This document shows, piece by piece, positions 25,343-33,911 of a stretch of 43,503 nt of DNA. Below the pieces are notes generated by a model. The model was not told where the DNA came from, did not search any database, and was given only the letters and a program-made list of their open reading frames with translations. Both the position numbers and the translations under genes were made by a program. The DNA comes from Baaleninema simplex PCC 7105 (lineage in GTDB: Bacteria; Cyanobacteriota; Cyanobacteriia; Cyanobacteriales; Geitlerinemataceae). The stretch's first letter is position 1, and the number at the start of each line of letters is the position of its first letter. The stretch covers positions 520,418-563,920 of the forward strand of contig NZ_KB235959.1 in NCBI RefSeq assembly GCF_000332355.1. Direction: 5' to 3'.

Positions 25343-25963
25343 TATAAAAAAATCTGTAAAACGGACAACCATTACCAACGCACGCCGCGATCGAGGCCAA
25401 CTGCACCGATCGCCCGCTTCGGGAATCTCCCGCGCGGAAGAACGATTGTTGTCGGTTTCGCAAACGATCGGTTCGGGTGTCGGTTCGATCGATCGAACAC
25501 AGCAACTTTATCGCCTCTGCAATAGCTGGCAGGGGCGAAAGTCAATCGATCGATGAAAGGATAAAGAAATTATAAGGCAGTTCAGAACGCCCGACCGAGA
25601 ATCGTCGCGATCGCGAGAACCTTGTCCGAGAAATTCGGCCGTTAACTTTTATTAAACCATCCGATTTAAAAATATCATCTTGATTTATATTGTCAAAGGT
25701 GCCAAAGTTTCCTACCCTTTGTATTGGGATTGAATAATTTAGCCTTCCCCGTCCAAAAATTGCTGGGTTACTTGTTTTCGGTACTCTGAGAGGAATCGAC
25801 TCGCCGGTCGAAGAAGCCAACAGTCTTGTCCGAGACACCGCCATGGCGAGAACGAAACCGAACCGTCGAACAGAGCTGAAACACAATAACCGGGCTGTTT
25901 TTGCATCGATTGTATTTTGTCCGCGTTTTCGATCGTGGCTCAGGAATATTAAGGAGCGTCAAT
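25343..25963. promoter_or_regulatory. Divergent promoter region between ndhF and ccmK
   Basis: About 620 bp separates the CO2-uptake and carboxysome operons. No gene is convincing here. The segment must hold both promoters. No confident sigma-factor or NtcA/CcmR-type box was identified by eye. Confidence 0.4.
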
Positions 25964-26275
25964 ATGTCAATTGCGGTAGGAATGGTGGAAACGCTGGGGT
26001 TCCCGGCGGTGGTTGAAGCGGCTGACTCGATGGTGAAAGCGGCTCGCGTCACCTTAGTCGGATACGAAAAAATCGGCTCGGGTCGCGTGACGGTCATCGT
26101 GCGTGGCGACGTGTCGGAAGTGCAAGCCTCCGTGGCCGCAGGGATCGATGCAGCCAACCGCGTCAACGGCGGTCAAGTGTTATCGACGCACATCATCGCC
26201 CGTCCTCATGAGAACTTAGAATACGTCCTGCCGATTCGCTATACCGAGGAAGTCGATCAATTCCGCACTTATTAA
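25964..26275 (+). CDS. ccmK: Carboxysome shell hexamer protein CcmK (first copy)
   Basis: The 103-residue BMC-domain protein starts [20 protein letters not shown] and has the pore motif [16 protein letters not shown] (about 35-50). Hexamers tile the facets of the carboxysome shell. The start at 25964 is fixed by a strong AAGGAG ribosome site ten bases before it; the frame is open farther upstream but not family-like. The short C-terminus (DQFRTY) matches the CcmK2 type. First gene of ccmK-ccmK-ccmL-ccmM-ccmN. Confidence 0.96.
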   Translation: MSIAVGMVETLGFPAVVEAADSMVKAARVTLVGYEKIGSGRVTVIVRGDVSEVQASVAAGIDAANRVNGGQVLSTHIIARPHENLEYVLPIRYTEEVDQFRTY

Positions 26276-26412
26276 GTTCGTGTCGTTCGATCGAGTTGGT
26301 CTGCGATCGCGGCACGAGCGAAAGTTCGTTAGCTGAGGTTTGCATCACAGACCAACTATAAAGACGGCCGTTGACCCAACGGAATCAGAAATTTCAGGAG
26401 TTTGAGAATATT

Positions 26413-26751
26413 ATGTCGATTGCAGTAGGAATGATCGAAACCCTCGGGTTTCCGGCGGTCGTCGAAGCCGCCGATGCGATGGTGAAAGCAGCCCGCGTAA
26501 CCTTAGTCGGATATGAAAAAATCGGTTCGGGTCGCGTGACCGTAATCGTGCGTGGTGACGTGTCGGAAGTGCAAGCTTCCGTCGGTGCGGGTGTCGATAA
26601 CGTCAAACGCGTCAACGGCGGTGAAGTTCTCTCGACCCACATTATCGCGCGTCCCCACGAAAACCTAGAGCACGTGCTGCCGATCCGCTATACCGAGGCG
26701 GTCGAACAGTTCCGGGAAAGCGTCGGTTCGCCGCGCACCATCCGCCGTTAA
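26413..26751 (+). CDS. ccmK: Carboxysome shell hexamer protein CcmK (second copy)
   Basis: A 112-residue paralogue of the preceding gene, nearly identical through the BMC domain ([20 protein letters not shown], pore KIGSG), with a longer basic C-terminus ([13 protein letters not shown]) as in CcmK1. The start at 26413 is supported by AGGAG about 12 bases upstream (TTCAGGAGTTTG). It is 137 bp after the first copy, consistent with one operon and mixed-hexamer facets. Confidence 0.95.
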   Translation: MSIAVGMIETLGFPAVVEAADAMVKAARVTLVGYEKIGSGRVTVIVRGDVSEVQASVGAGVDNVKRVNGGEVLSTHIIARPHENLEHVLPIRYTEAVEQFRESVGSPRTIRR

Positions 26752-26767
26752 ACGGAAAACTTAGCGA

Positions 26768-27067
26768 ATGCAGATTGCAAAAGTGTGCGGCACCGTTGTC
26801 AGCACCCAAAAGCTCGATAGCATGAGGGGTTTGAAGTTATTGGTGTTGCAGACGATCGACAGTGACGGCCGAGCTCGACCTCAATACGAAGTGGCGGCGG
26901 ATTTGGTCGGCGCTGGCGTGGGAGAGTGGGTTCTCGTCAGTCGCGGGAGCGCGGCGCGAGTGGAATCGGGTCGCGAAAATTGTCCGATCGACGCTTTGGC
27001 CATCGGCATCATCGACACCGTTAGCGTGGAGAACGGGCAGCTCTATAACAAAAAAGACCAATACTAA
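26768..27067 (+). CDS. ccmL: Carboxysome vertex pentamer protein CcmL
   Basis: The 99-residue product starts MQIAKVCGTVVSTQKLDSMR and carries the CcmL/EutN signature LLVLQTIDSDGRARPQYEVA and GAGVGEWVLVSRGSAAR. Pentamers cap the twelve vertices of the shell. It starts 16 bp after the second ccmK. Confidence 0.96.
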   Translation: MQIAKVCGTVVSTQKLDSMRGLKLLVLQTIDSDGRARPQYEVAADLVGAGVGEWVLVSRGSAARVESGRENCPIDALAIGIIDTVSVENGQLYNKKDQY

Positions 27068-27161
27068 ACAACGAGGTGACGGAATCTCCGTCAGGAATTA
27101 ACCCGATCCGCTCCGGAGTGGCTCGAGTTGGAAAGGTTGAATTGGGAGGATCGAAATAGTT

Positions 27162-29183
27162 ATGGTTGTTCGCAAGCGCGCGGCTCCACCGCCATCGCGG
27201 TCGCGGGAGCTTGGCGAACCGAAAATTCAAGAAACGGCTTACGTCCACTCCTTTGCAAATCTCATCGGAGACGTGACCGTCGGCGAAGGTGTCGTTATCG
27301 CTCCAGGTACGTCTATTCGAGCGGATGAAGGGTCTCCGTTTTATATCGGAGATCGCAGCAACATCCAAGACGGTGTCGTCATCCACGGATTAGATGGCTC
27401 CAAAGTCCTCGGCGACCGACAAAAAGAATATTCGGTTTGGATCGGTCGAGACACCTGCATCGCGCACATGGCCTTGATTCACGGCCCGGCTTACGTGGGA
27501 GACGACTGTTTTATCGGGTTTCGATCGACCGTCTTCAACGCGCGAGTCGGGAAAGGCTGTATCGTCATGATGCACGCTTTGATTCAAGACGTGGCGATTC
27601 CACCGGGGAAATACGTTCCGTCGGGGGCAACGGTAACGACGCAGGCTCAAGCCGATCGCTTGCCGGACGTGCGAGATGTCGATCGCGCCTTTGCCGCTCG
27701 CCTCTTGGAAATCAACGCGGCACTGCGCGAGGAAGCCCAGCAATCCAACGGCACGGGCGAAATGTCGCCTGTACGAGATCTTAAAAGTGACGAGCTTCGA
27801 CGAGCTGTATCCAGCGATACGTCAGTAGGGAAGATGACTTTCAATCGAGAAACGACCGAGCAGGTCAGAAGACTGCTCCAACAAGGATATCGAATCGGTA
27901 TCGAACACGCCAACGCCCGTCGGTTCAAAACCAAATCCTGGCTGACGGCCGGCACGCTATCGAGCAACCGCCCCGATCGCGCGTTAGCCGAACTGCAAGG
28001 CGCTTTAGCCGATTATGAAAATGAATACGTGCGCGTTGTGGGTATCGACCCCGACGCCAAACGCCGCGTGGCTGAAATTATCGTCCAACGGCCGGGAGAA
28101 TCTGCCCCGACGGGGAACGGATCTTCCGGTGCGTCCTCTTATCGGGCTAGCCGTCCGGCCGCGTCTCGCGGCGGAGGCACGACGACCGCCAGTGGTGACT
28201 TGGATGGCGATGCGGCCGAACAGGTGCGATCGCTGTTGCGGGCTGGCTACCAAATCGGCGTCGAACGCGCCAACGCCCGTCGGTTCAAAACCAAGTCTTG
28301 GTTGACCGTCGGAACCCTCGAAAGTAAGCGGGAAGCCGACGCCATCGCCGAACTGAACGAGATTTTAACGCAGTGCCAGGGCGAATACGTGCGGGTTATC
28401 GGGATCGATGCCGAGGCCAAACGCCGCGTCGTAGAAACCATCGTGCAACGTCCTGACGGGTCTTCGACCCCGACGAAAACCGCCGCGACGAAAGTGGCTG
28501 CGGTGACGGGGAACGCTGGCGTCGCCTCCTACGGTCGCAGTGGTAGCACGAGCCTGAGTCCCGAAACGATCGACCAAGTGCGATCGCTGTTGTCTCAGGG
28601 CTACCGCATCGGTACGGAACACGCCACGCCGCGCCGCTTTAAAACCAAGTCTTGGAAAAGCTGCGCTCCCATTCAAGCGACGCAAGAACGGGAAGTGTTG
28701 CGGGAACTCGAAGCCTGCATGGCCGAACACGCTGGGGAATACGTGCAGTTAATCGGTATCGACCCCGGCGCCAAACGCCGCGTGTTGGAAACGATTATTC
28801 AACGCCCCGACGACAAACCCGCACCGTCGAGTGGATCTCGAACGGCTGCAAGTTCGACCGGCCAAGGGTTCGGCGCGAGTGCCGCGAGCTACCAAGCCTC
28901 GAAAAACGGCGCGTCGAGCGATCGCCTCGATCGCGAAACCCTCGACCAAATTCGATCGCTGTTGGCGCAAGGTTGCAAAATCGGTACGGAACACGCGACG
29001 CCCCGTCGGTTTAAAACTAAATCCTGGCAAAGTTGTGCCCCCATCGACAGCACTCGCCTGTCGGATGTGGTTCCCGCCCTCGAAGCCTGTTTGCAAGAAC
29101 ACGATGGCGAATACGTGCGGCTGATCGGTATCGATGCCGCTGCCAAGCGTCGGGTGGCCGAAACGATTATCCAACGTCCGTAA
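27162..29183 (+). CDS. ccmM: Carboxysome assembly protein CcmM (gamma-CA domain plus four SSUL repeats)
   Basis: The 673-residue scaffold has an N-terminal gamma-carbonic-anhydrase-like domain (about 20-200) with candidate zinc ligands H75, H102 and H107. Four RuBisCO-small-subunit-like repeats follow at about 226-311, 347-431, 465-549 and 588-673, separated by Ser/Thr/Ala/Gly-rich linkers. CcmM nucleates RuBisCO condensation. SSUL3 and SSUL4 each have a cysteine pair 18 residues apart (C501/C519 and C625/C643), as in the redox-controlled SSUL of Synechococcus elongatus. SSUL1 has no cysteine and SSUL2 only one. No cysteines occur in 180-224. Confidence 0.97.
   Translation: MVVRKRAAPPPSRSRELGEPKIQETAYVHSFANLIGDVTVGEGVVIAPGTSIRADEGSPFYIGDRSNIQDGVVIHGLDGSKVLGDRQKEYSVWIGRDTCIAHMALIHGPAYVGDDCFIGFRSTVFNARVGKGCIVMMHALIQDVAIPPGKYVPSGATVTTQAQADRLPDVRDVDRAFAARLLEINAALREEAQQSNGTGEMSPVRDLKSDELRRAVSSDTSVGKMTFNRETTEQVRRLLQQGYRIGIEHANARRFKTKSWLTAGTLSSNRPDRALAELQGALADYENEYVRVVGIDPDAKRRVAEIIVQRPGESAPTGNGSSGASSYRASRPAASRGGGTTTASGDLDGDAAEQVRSLLRAGYQIGVERANARRFKTKSWLTVGTLESKREADAIAELNEILTQCQGEYVRVIGIDAEAKRRVVETIVQRPDGSSTPTKTAATKVAAVTGNAGVASYGRSGSTSLSPETIDQVRSLLSQGYRIGTEHATPRRFKTKSWKSCAPIQATQEREVLRELEACMAEHAGEYVQLIGIDPGAKRRVLETIIQRPDDKPAPSSGSRTAASSTGQGFGASAASYQASKNGASSDRLDRETLDQIRSLLAQGCKIGTEHATPRRFKTKSWQSCAPIDSTRLSDVVPALEACLQEHDGEYVRLIGIDAAAKRRVAETIIQRP
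27826..27836 (+). promoter_or_regulatory. Candidate internal start for the short CcmM isoform
   Basis: An in-frame ATG at 27834 (residue 225, [10 protein letters not shown]) lies just ahead of SSUL1, preceded by AGGGAAG. Other beta-cyanobacteria make a short SSUL-only CcmM by internal initiation. The spacing to AGGG is short, so the site is only a candidate; it would give a four-SSUL, 449-residue form. Confidence 0.4.
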
Positions 29184-29324
29184 AACCGCGACTCGTTCAG
29201 TTCGAGATCGGGAGAAATCGACGCGGACGCATACTGACTGAAGCGAACGGGAGATAACTGTCATCCCTCGATTTCTCCTGCCTGAAGACGAGACGCGTTG
29301 GTAAACCTCTGACCGATTACCCGA

Positions 29325-30056
29325 ATGCAACGGCTACCGATATCTAGTTTCGATCGCGTCAGCGGAGCAGAATTCTCTCGCGACGATCTCTATATTTGTG
29401 GGGAGGTCGCGATCCATCCGAGTGCCGCCATCGCAACGGGCGTGGTTTTGCAGGCCGGAGCGAACAGTCGAATTTCGATCGCGGCGGGGGTGTGTATTGG
29501 CTTGGGAACGGTGATTCACGCCCACAACGGGGCGATCGATATCGAAACGGGGGCGAATTTAGGGGCGGGCGTGCTGTTGGTGGGCGCGTGTAAAATCGGC
29601 GCTCACGCTTGCGTCGGCGCGGCGTCGACAGTCATCGATCGCGATATTGCTGCCAATTGCATTTTGCCGACAGCCTCCATCGTCGGCGATCGCAGTCGCC
29701 CCATCGTTGGAGAAACGCCAGTCGAGGACGAGACTTCCGAAATTTCGCCATCCTCGGATCGCGATCGACCCCGTTCTCTCGAAACCTCCGAAGACCCGAC
29801 TCCGCCGACACCGGAACCTGAAGCGGAGCCAGATTACTGGCAAGACTCGCCCGAAGGAGATGCCGCGACCACTCCAACAGATACCCTGGAGAATTCCGAG
29901 CGATCGCCCGAAGACGTTCCTGAAAATTCGTCAGAGCCACCCGCTGAGGTCAGTCAAACGCGAATTATCTATGGAGAAGTCCATCTCAATCGGATTTTGA
30001 CCACGTTATTTCCCCATGCCAAGCGTTCTGAGTCTGAGGGTGAGAACACTCCCTAA
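29325..30056 (+). CDS. ccmN: Carboxysome assembly protein CcmN
   Basis: The 243-residue product has a left-handed beta-helix (hexapeptide repeats, about 20-120, e.g. AIATGVVLQAGANSRISIAA), an acidic Pro/Ser/Glu-rich linker (about 130-205), and a C-terminal encapsulation peptide-like helix (IIYGEVHLNRILTTLFPHAK, about 211-230). CcmN bridges CcmM and the CcmK shell through that peptide. About 13 residues follow the peptide. It is last in the ccm series before a 776-bp gap to rbcL. Confidence 0.9.
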   Translation: MQRLPISSFDRVSGAEFSRDDLYICGEVAIHPSAAIATGVVLQAGANSRISIAAGVCIGLGTVIHAHNGAIDIETGANLGAGVLLVGACKIGAHACVGAASTVIDRDIAANCILPTASIVGDRSRPIVGETPVEDETSEISPSSDRDRPRSLETSEDPTPPTPEPEAEPDYWQDSPEGDAATTPTDTLENSERSPEDVPENSSEPPAEVSQTRIIYGEVHLNRILTTLFPHAKRSESEGENTP

Positions 30057-30832
30057 TGGGCGTAAATTTTACCGTCCCTCGGCAGTGTTTCCTCGGTCAA
30101 TTTGCAGTCGCTCCTACTTAAATTGTAAATATTTTTATCGGGACGTGCAGCAATACCCTAATTTTCTTTTCTAAATGTAAAAAAATCTCCCCGAGTCTTG
30201 AAAGATCTGACAGAAGTGAAGTCGGATATCCGAGGAGAAACTGTCAAAATTAAAGGGTTTTTCGTCCGTTCTTTGTAGCGATCGGGCGGGTTTTTCCGTG
30301 TTTTTATTCTTTACTTTTTGTGATATTCCTTTACAAGTAAATTTGCATTAGTTAAACTAATCCGACTCAGAAAAAAAAGAAATCTAGATATCTTCATAAA
30401 CGCGAGATTTTTTTAAGAAAAAATCCCGAACCGTGTTAAGATATGTCTCGGTAAGGAAACATTCAATCCAAACTGTTGGCTTCAATAACTTCTCGACTCT
30501 CGATCGCTTTTCGAGCGATGCGCTCGCGGCAGTAAAATTCCGTTAAAAAGCGGCAACGGAGAGCGCCAAAAAGTTTTGACCAGTCAAGCGGTTCGCTGGG
30601 GACGGGTTTTCACCCAGAAAGACTGTCGAGACCGAGAAGCAAACAGGCTTAGCCTGTACAGTGCGACCTGACAAAGCAAGTCTCGCTTCGTGGCGATCGT
30701 GCCGAACGGCGGTAGGCACGACTCTGACATCGGCAGCGATGGAAGAGCAGACGACGGGACAGACGCTTACGACGGTCAACGGTCGCGTTCTGTCGATATT
30801 GAACCTCTGATATTAAGGAGATAGCTGAGGAA
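30057..30832. promoter_or_regulatory. rbcL upstream region and probable structured leader
   Basis: The 776-bp gap begins AT-rich and becomes structured. Possible -10 TAAGAT lies at 30437-30442 without a strong -35. Downstream are hairpins CGAGCG-ATG-CGCTCG at about 30514-30528 and ACAGGCT-T-AGCCTGT at 30643-30657. The rbcL start has GAGGA four bases and AAGGAG about 13 bases ahead of the ATG. No gene is convincing here. Confidence 0.45.
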
Positions 30833-32248
30833 ATGGTACAAGCGAAATCAGCCGGGTTTGAGGCAGGCGTTAAGGACTATCGCCTGACGTATTACACCCC
30901 CGACTACACCCCCAAAGACACCGACCTGCTGGCGTGCTTCCGCATGACCCCGCAGCCTGGCGTTCCCGCCGAAGAAGCAGGTGCAGCAGTAGCCGCTGAA
31001 TCCTCCACCGGAACCTGGACGACGGTGTGGACGGACGGACTGACCGACCTCGATCGCTACAAAGGTCGTTGCTACGACATCGAAGCCGTCCCCGGCGAAG
31101 ACAACCAATACTTCTGCTTCGTCGCCTATCCGCTCGATCTGTTCGAGGAAGGTTCGGTCACGAACATTCTGACCTCGATCGTGGGGAACGTTTTCGGATT
31201 TAAAGCTCTCAAAGCCCTGCGCCTCGAAGATATCCGCTTCCCGGTCGCCCTCGTCAAAACCTTCCAAGGACCGCCACACGGTATCACCGTCGAACGGGAC
31301 AAACTGAACAAATACGGTCGTCCTCTCCTCGGTTGCACCATCAAACCGAAACTGGGTTTGTCTGCGAAGAACTACGGTCGCGCCGTCTACGAATGTCTGC
31401 GCGGTGGTTTGGACTTCACCAAAGACGACGAAAACATCAACTCTCAGCCCTTCATGCGCTGGCGCGATCGCTTCTTGTTCGTCCAAGAAGCCATCGAAAA
31501 AGCACAGGCTGAAACCAACGAAATCAAAGGTCACTACCTCAACGTGACCGCCCCCACCTGCGAGCAAATGATGCAGCGGGCCGAATTCGCCAAAGAAATC
31601 GGCACCCCCATCATCATGCACGACTACCTCACCGGTGGTTTCACCGCCAACACCACCCTGGCGCGTTGGTGCCGTGACAACGGTGTTCTGCTGCACATTC
31701 ACCGTGCAATGCACGCGGTTATCGACCGTCAGAAAATCCACGGTATCCACTTCCGCGTCCTCGCTAAGTGCTTGCGTCTCTCTGGTGGCGACCACCTGCA
31801 CTCTGGAACCGTCGTCGGTAAGCTCGAAGGTGAAAAAGGCATCACCATGGGCTTCGTGGACTTGATGCGCGAAGATTTCGTCGAAGAAGACCGTTCTCGC
31901 GGTATCTTCTTCACCCAAGACTGGGCGTCTCTGCCCGGCGTAATGCCTGTGGCGTCCGGTGGTATTCACGTGTGGCATATGCCCGCACTGCTGGACATCT
32001 TCGGTGACGATTCCTGCTTGCAGTTCGGTGGTGGAACCCTCGGACACCCCTGGGGTAACGCGCCGGGTGCAACCGCCAACCGTGTCGCGCTCGAAGCTTG
32101 CGTCCAAGCCCGTAACGAAGGCCGCAACCTCATGCGCGAAGGTGGCGACATCATCCGCGAAGCTGCCAAATGGTCTCCCGAACTGGCCGTGGCTTGCGAA
32201 CTGTGGAAAGAAATCAAGTTCGAGTTTGAAGCGGTCGATACCCTCTAA
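30833..32248 (+). CDS. rbcL: RuBisCO large subunit, form IB
   Basis: The 471-residue product is the catalytic subunit for CO2 fixation. Landmarks are [60 protein letters not shown], the carbamylated lysine in [27 protein letters not shown], and loop 6 lysine in [12 protein letters not shown]. The sequence matches cyanobacterial form IB. Codon use is strongly biased to frequent codons, as expected for a highly expressed gene. It is followed by rbcX and rbcS, and preceded by the carboxysome operon. Confidence 0.99.
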   Translation: MVQAKSAGFEAGVKDYRLTYYTPDYTPKDTDLLACFRMTPQPGVPAEEAGAAVAAESSTGTWTTVWTDGLTDLDRYKGRCYDIEAVPGEDNQYFCFVAYPLDLFEEGSVTNILTSIVGNVFGFKALKALRLEDIRFPVALVKTFQGPPHGITVERDKLNKYGRPLLGCTIKPKLGLSAKNYGRAVYECLRGGLDFTKDDENINSQPFMRWRDRFLFVQEAIEKAQAETNEIKGHYLNVTAPTCEQMMQRAEFAKEIGTPIIMHDYLTGGFTANTTLARWCRDNGVLLHIHRAMHAVIDRQKIHGIHFRVLAKCLRLSGGDHLHSGTVVGKLEGEKGITMGFVDLMREDFVEEDRSRGIFFTQDWASLPGVMPVASGGIHVWHMPALLDIFGDDSCLQFGGGTLGHPWGNAPGATANRVALEACVQARNEGRNLMREGGDIIREAAKWSPELAVACELWKEIKFEFEAVDTL

Positions 32249-32261
32249 TCGCTGAAAAGCT

Positions 32262-32310
32262 GCTAGTGGTAGTAACGAGCGTTCGAGTAGCGATCGTTAC
32301 GACTACTAGC
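32262..32310 (+). promoter_or_regulatory. rbcL-rbcX intercistronic stem-loop
   Basis: GCTAGTGGTAGTAACGA at 32262-32278 is complementary at 15 of 17 positions to 32294-32310, with a 15-base loop, starting 14 bases after the rbcL stop. There is no T-run. It may stabilise the rbcL transcript or attenuate read-through into rbcX-rbcS. Confidence 0.65.
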
Positions 32311-32347
32311 ACCGCAAGACGAGGCGGTTGAGGGAGGGTTAGGTTCG

Positions 32348-32752
32348 ATGTATCCGAAAAAAGTCGCAAACCAAACAGCCGAGGTCTTACAAAGTTATTT
32401 GACCTATCAGGCCGTTCGGACGATTATCGACCAGTTATCGGAGACGAACCCGTCTCAGGCAATTTGGCTCAGTCAGCGTTCGGCAGAAAACCGGATCCAA
32501 AAGGGCGAAGTTTTCCTGCAAGAATTGATGCAGGACAATAAAGAGTTGGTGTTGCGGATTTTGACCGTTCGCGCCCACTTAGCCGAGGAAATCTTGGATT
32601 TTCTTCCGGAGATGGTTCGAGCGAACATCGCCAACTCGAATACTGACTGTCGCCGCCAAATTCTGGAACGTTTGACCCAAACCGCTGACTCGTCCTTGGA
32701 GTCTTCTACGGAAACTCATCCAGAAATCGAGTCCAACGACTCTCAAGATTGA
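32348..32752 (+). CDS. rbcX: RuBisCO assembly chaperone RbcX
   Basis: The 134-residue helical product starts MYPKKVANQTAEVLQSYLTY and contains YQAVRTIIDQLSETNPSQAI, the surface that clamps the RbcL C-terminal peptide. RbcX stabilises RbcL dimers during assembly. The C-terminal 25 residues are Ser/Thr/Glu-rich and likely disordered. It sits between rbcL and rbcS, the usual cyanobacterial order. Confidence 0.96.
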   Translation: MYPKKVANQTAEVLQSYLTYQAVRTIIDQLSETNPSQAIWLSQRSAENRIQKGEVFLQELMQDNKELVLRILTVRAHLAEEILDFLPEMVRANIANSNTDCRRQILERLTQTADSSLESSTETHPEIESNDSQD

Positions 32753-32783
32753 ATTCCGACACGACCTTTAGGAGTTATTTGAG

Positions 32784-33125
32784 ATGAAAACGCTGCCGAA
32801 AGAGCGCCGCTACGAAACGCTGTCTTACTTGCCCCCGCTGACCGACCAGCAAATCGCCGCCCAAATCCAATATATGTTGGATCAAGGGTTCATCCCGGCG
32901 GTGGAATTTGAAGCCGATCCCCTCCCCGGCGACCACCACTGGACGCTGTGGAAGTTGCCCCTCTTCGACGCTCGCACCCCCCAAGACGTTCTCAACGAAG
33001 TCCGCGAGTGCCGTTCTGAGTACTCCAACTGCTACATTCGCGTCGTCGGTTTCGACAACATCAAGCAGTGCCAAACGGTGAGCTTCATCGTTTACAAACC
33101 CGGTCAAGGTATCGGCCGTTACTAA
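32784..33125 (+). CDS. rbcS: RuBisCO small subunit
   Basis: The 113-residue product starts [20 protein letters not shown] and has the family features [20 protein letters not shown] and [20 protein letters not shown]. RbcS caps the RbcL octamer. The ribosome site AGGAG stands about 11 bases before the ATG. It is 31 bp after rbcX and followed by a terminator. Confidence 0.98.
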   Translation: MKTLPKERRYETLSYLPPLTDQQIAAQIQYMLDQGFIPAVEFEADPLPGDHHWTLWKLPLFDARTPQDVLNEVRECRSEYSNCYIRVVGFDNIKQCQTVSFIVYKPGQGIGRY

Positions 33126-33169
33126 GGTTCTCGCGAATCTTTAACGCTGGGACTTTAGGCTAGTGAAAC

Positions 33170-33207
33170 CCCATCGATCGCTTTATAAAGTGCGATCGAT
33201 GGGTTTT
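33170..33207 (+). terminator. Terminator of the rbc operon
   Basis: CCCATCGATCGC at 33170-33181 pairs perfectly with GCGATCGATGGG at 33192-33203 and is followed by TTTT on the plus strand. It lies 45 bp after the rbcS stop. Confidence 0.88.
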
Positions 33208-33385
33208 GTATAAAATAGTAAGATTATTTTAGGTTGTTTTTGTATGCAATAGTCGCGTAAGTTGGGTTTCGTCATCTCAACCCAACCGCCGTAAACATAG
33301 GCGCTTTTCGTTGGGTTGAGCGAAGTCGAAACTCGATCTACGATTTCATGACAAGCGATCGGTGTGTTTTGTATGGAATAGTAAG
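33192..33385. repeat. Spaced TTTTGTAT-AATAGT direct repeats
   Basis: Three short direct repeats lie downstream of rbcS: 33204-33222, 33237-33253 and 33367-33385, each reading TTTTGTAT, two variable bases, AATAGT. The first and third share the longer context GCGATCG, four to five bases, then the core and TAAG (about 31 bases). Function unknown. Confidence 0.6.
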
Positions 33386-33404
33386 GCAGCGATCGCGCCA
33401 GATT

Positions 33405-33707
33405 TCACGCCAACATCGGATCGAGTTTCCCCTGACTGTCTAACTCGTAGAGATCGTCACAACCGCCGATATGCTGGTTGTTGATAAAAATCTGCGGCAC
33501 CGAACGGCGTCCGTTCGCGCGTTCTGCCATTTTCGCACGCGCTTCCTCATTACCGTCGATTTTATACTCTGTAAACTTCACCCCTTTCCACCACAGCAGC
33601 AACTTCGCGCGAATACAAAACGGACAAGTCTGCCAAGTATAAATTTCAACATCAGCGTTGACGCGCTCGGGATGGCGTCCTAATAGAGAATTGAGCCAGT
33701 CAAACAT
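33405..33707 (-). CDS. grxC: Glutaredoxin 3 (GrxC type)
   Basis: The 100-residue product has a thioredoxin-fold dithiol active site TWQTCPFCIRAK (C28, C31), the cis-proline segment RSVPQIFINNQHIGG and the glutathione-site GGCDDL. It reduces disulfides with glutathione. A longer N-terminal head of about 20 residues precedes the fold. It is downstream of sufS on the same strand, beyond a terminator. Confidence 0.94.
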   Translation of the reverse strand: MFDWLNSLLGRHPERVNADVEIYTWQTCPFCIRAKLLLWWKGVKFTEYKIDGNEEARAKMAERANGRRSVPQIFINNQHIGGCDDLYELDSQGKLDPMLA

Positions 33708-33845
33708 TGGAAGTTCTCCTAAAATTTTTATTTTTTTAATGTTGTGGTTACTTTTAGTTTTACTGTATCGAACTCAAGTCCCGACGACAACTCGTCAATG
33801 GCTATAGGAAATAGGAAACCACAGAGATACAGCGTCAAACAAAAA

Positions 33846-33865
33846 GGATAGGCGATCGCCTACCC
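33846..33865 (-). terminator. Terminator downstream of sufS
   Basis: GGATAGGC at 33846-33853 and GCCTACCC at 33858-33865 form an 8-bp stem with one mismatch around GATC (the HIP1 core). On the minus strand it is followed by TTTTT. It is about 45 bases after the sufS stop and would end the suf unit before grxC. Confidence 0.7.
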
Positions 33866-33911
33866 TCTTAATGTACCGATAATGTACCGAATGTCTGAAT
33901 CGCGGACTCTC

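Noticed and set aside
25542-25886. Minus-strand open frame between ndhF and ccmK
   Set aside because: The segment is the divergent promoter region and the product is unremarkable basic sequence without family features.
30543-30779. Minus-strand open frame in the rbcL leader
   Set aside because: No recognisable product; more likely a by-chance frame in structured leader DNA.
30848-32107. Long open frame (about 420 codons) antisense to rbcL
   Set aside because: It exists because the highly biased rbcL codons leave the opposite strand free of stops. The rbcL product is unmistakable and the antisense product has no recognisable features.
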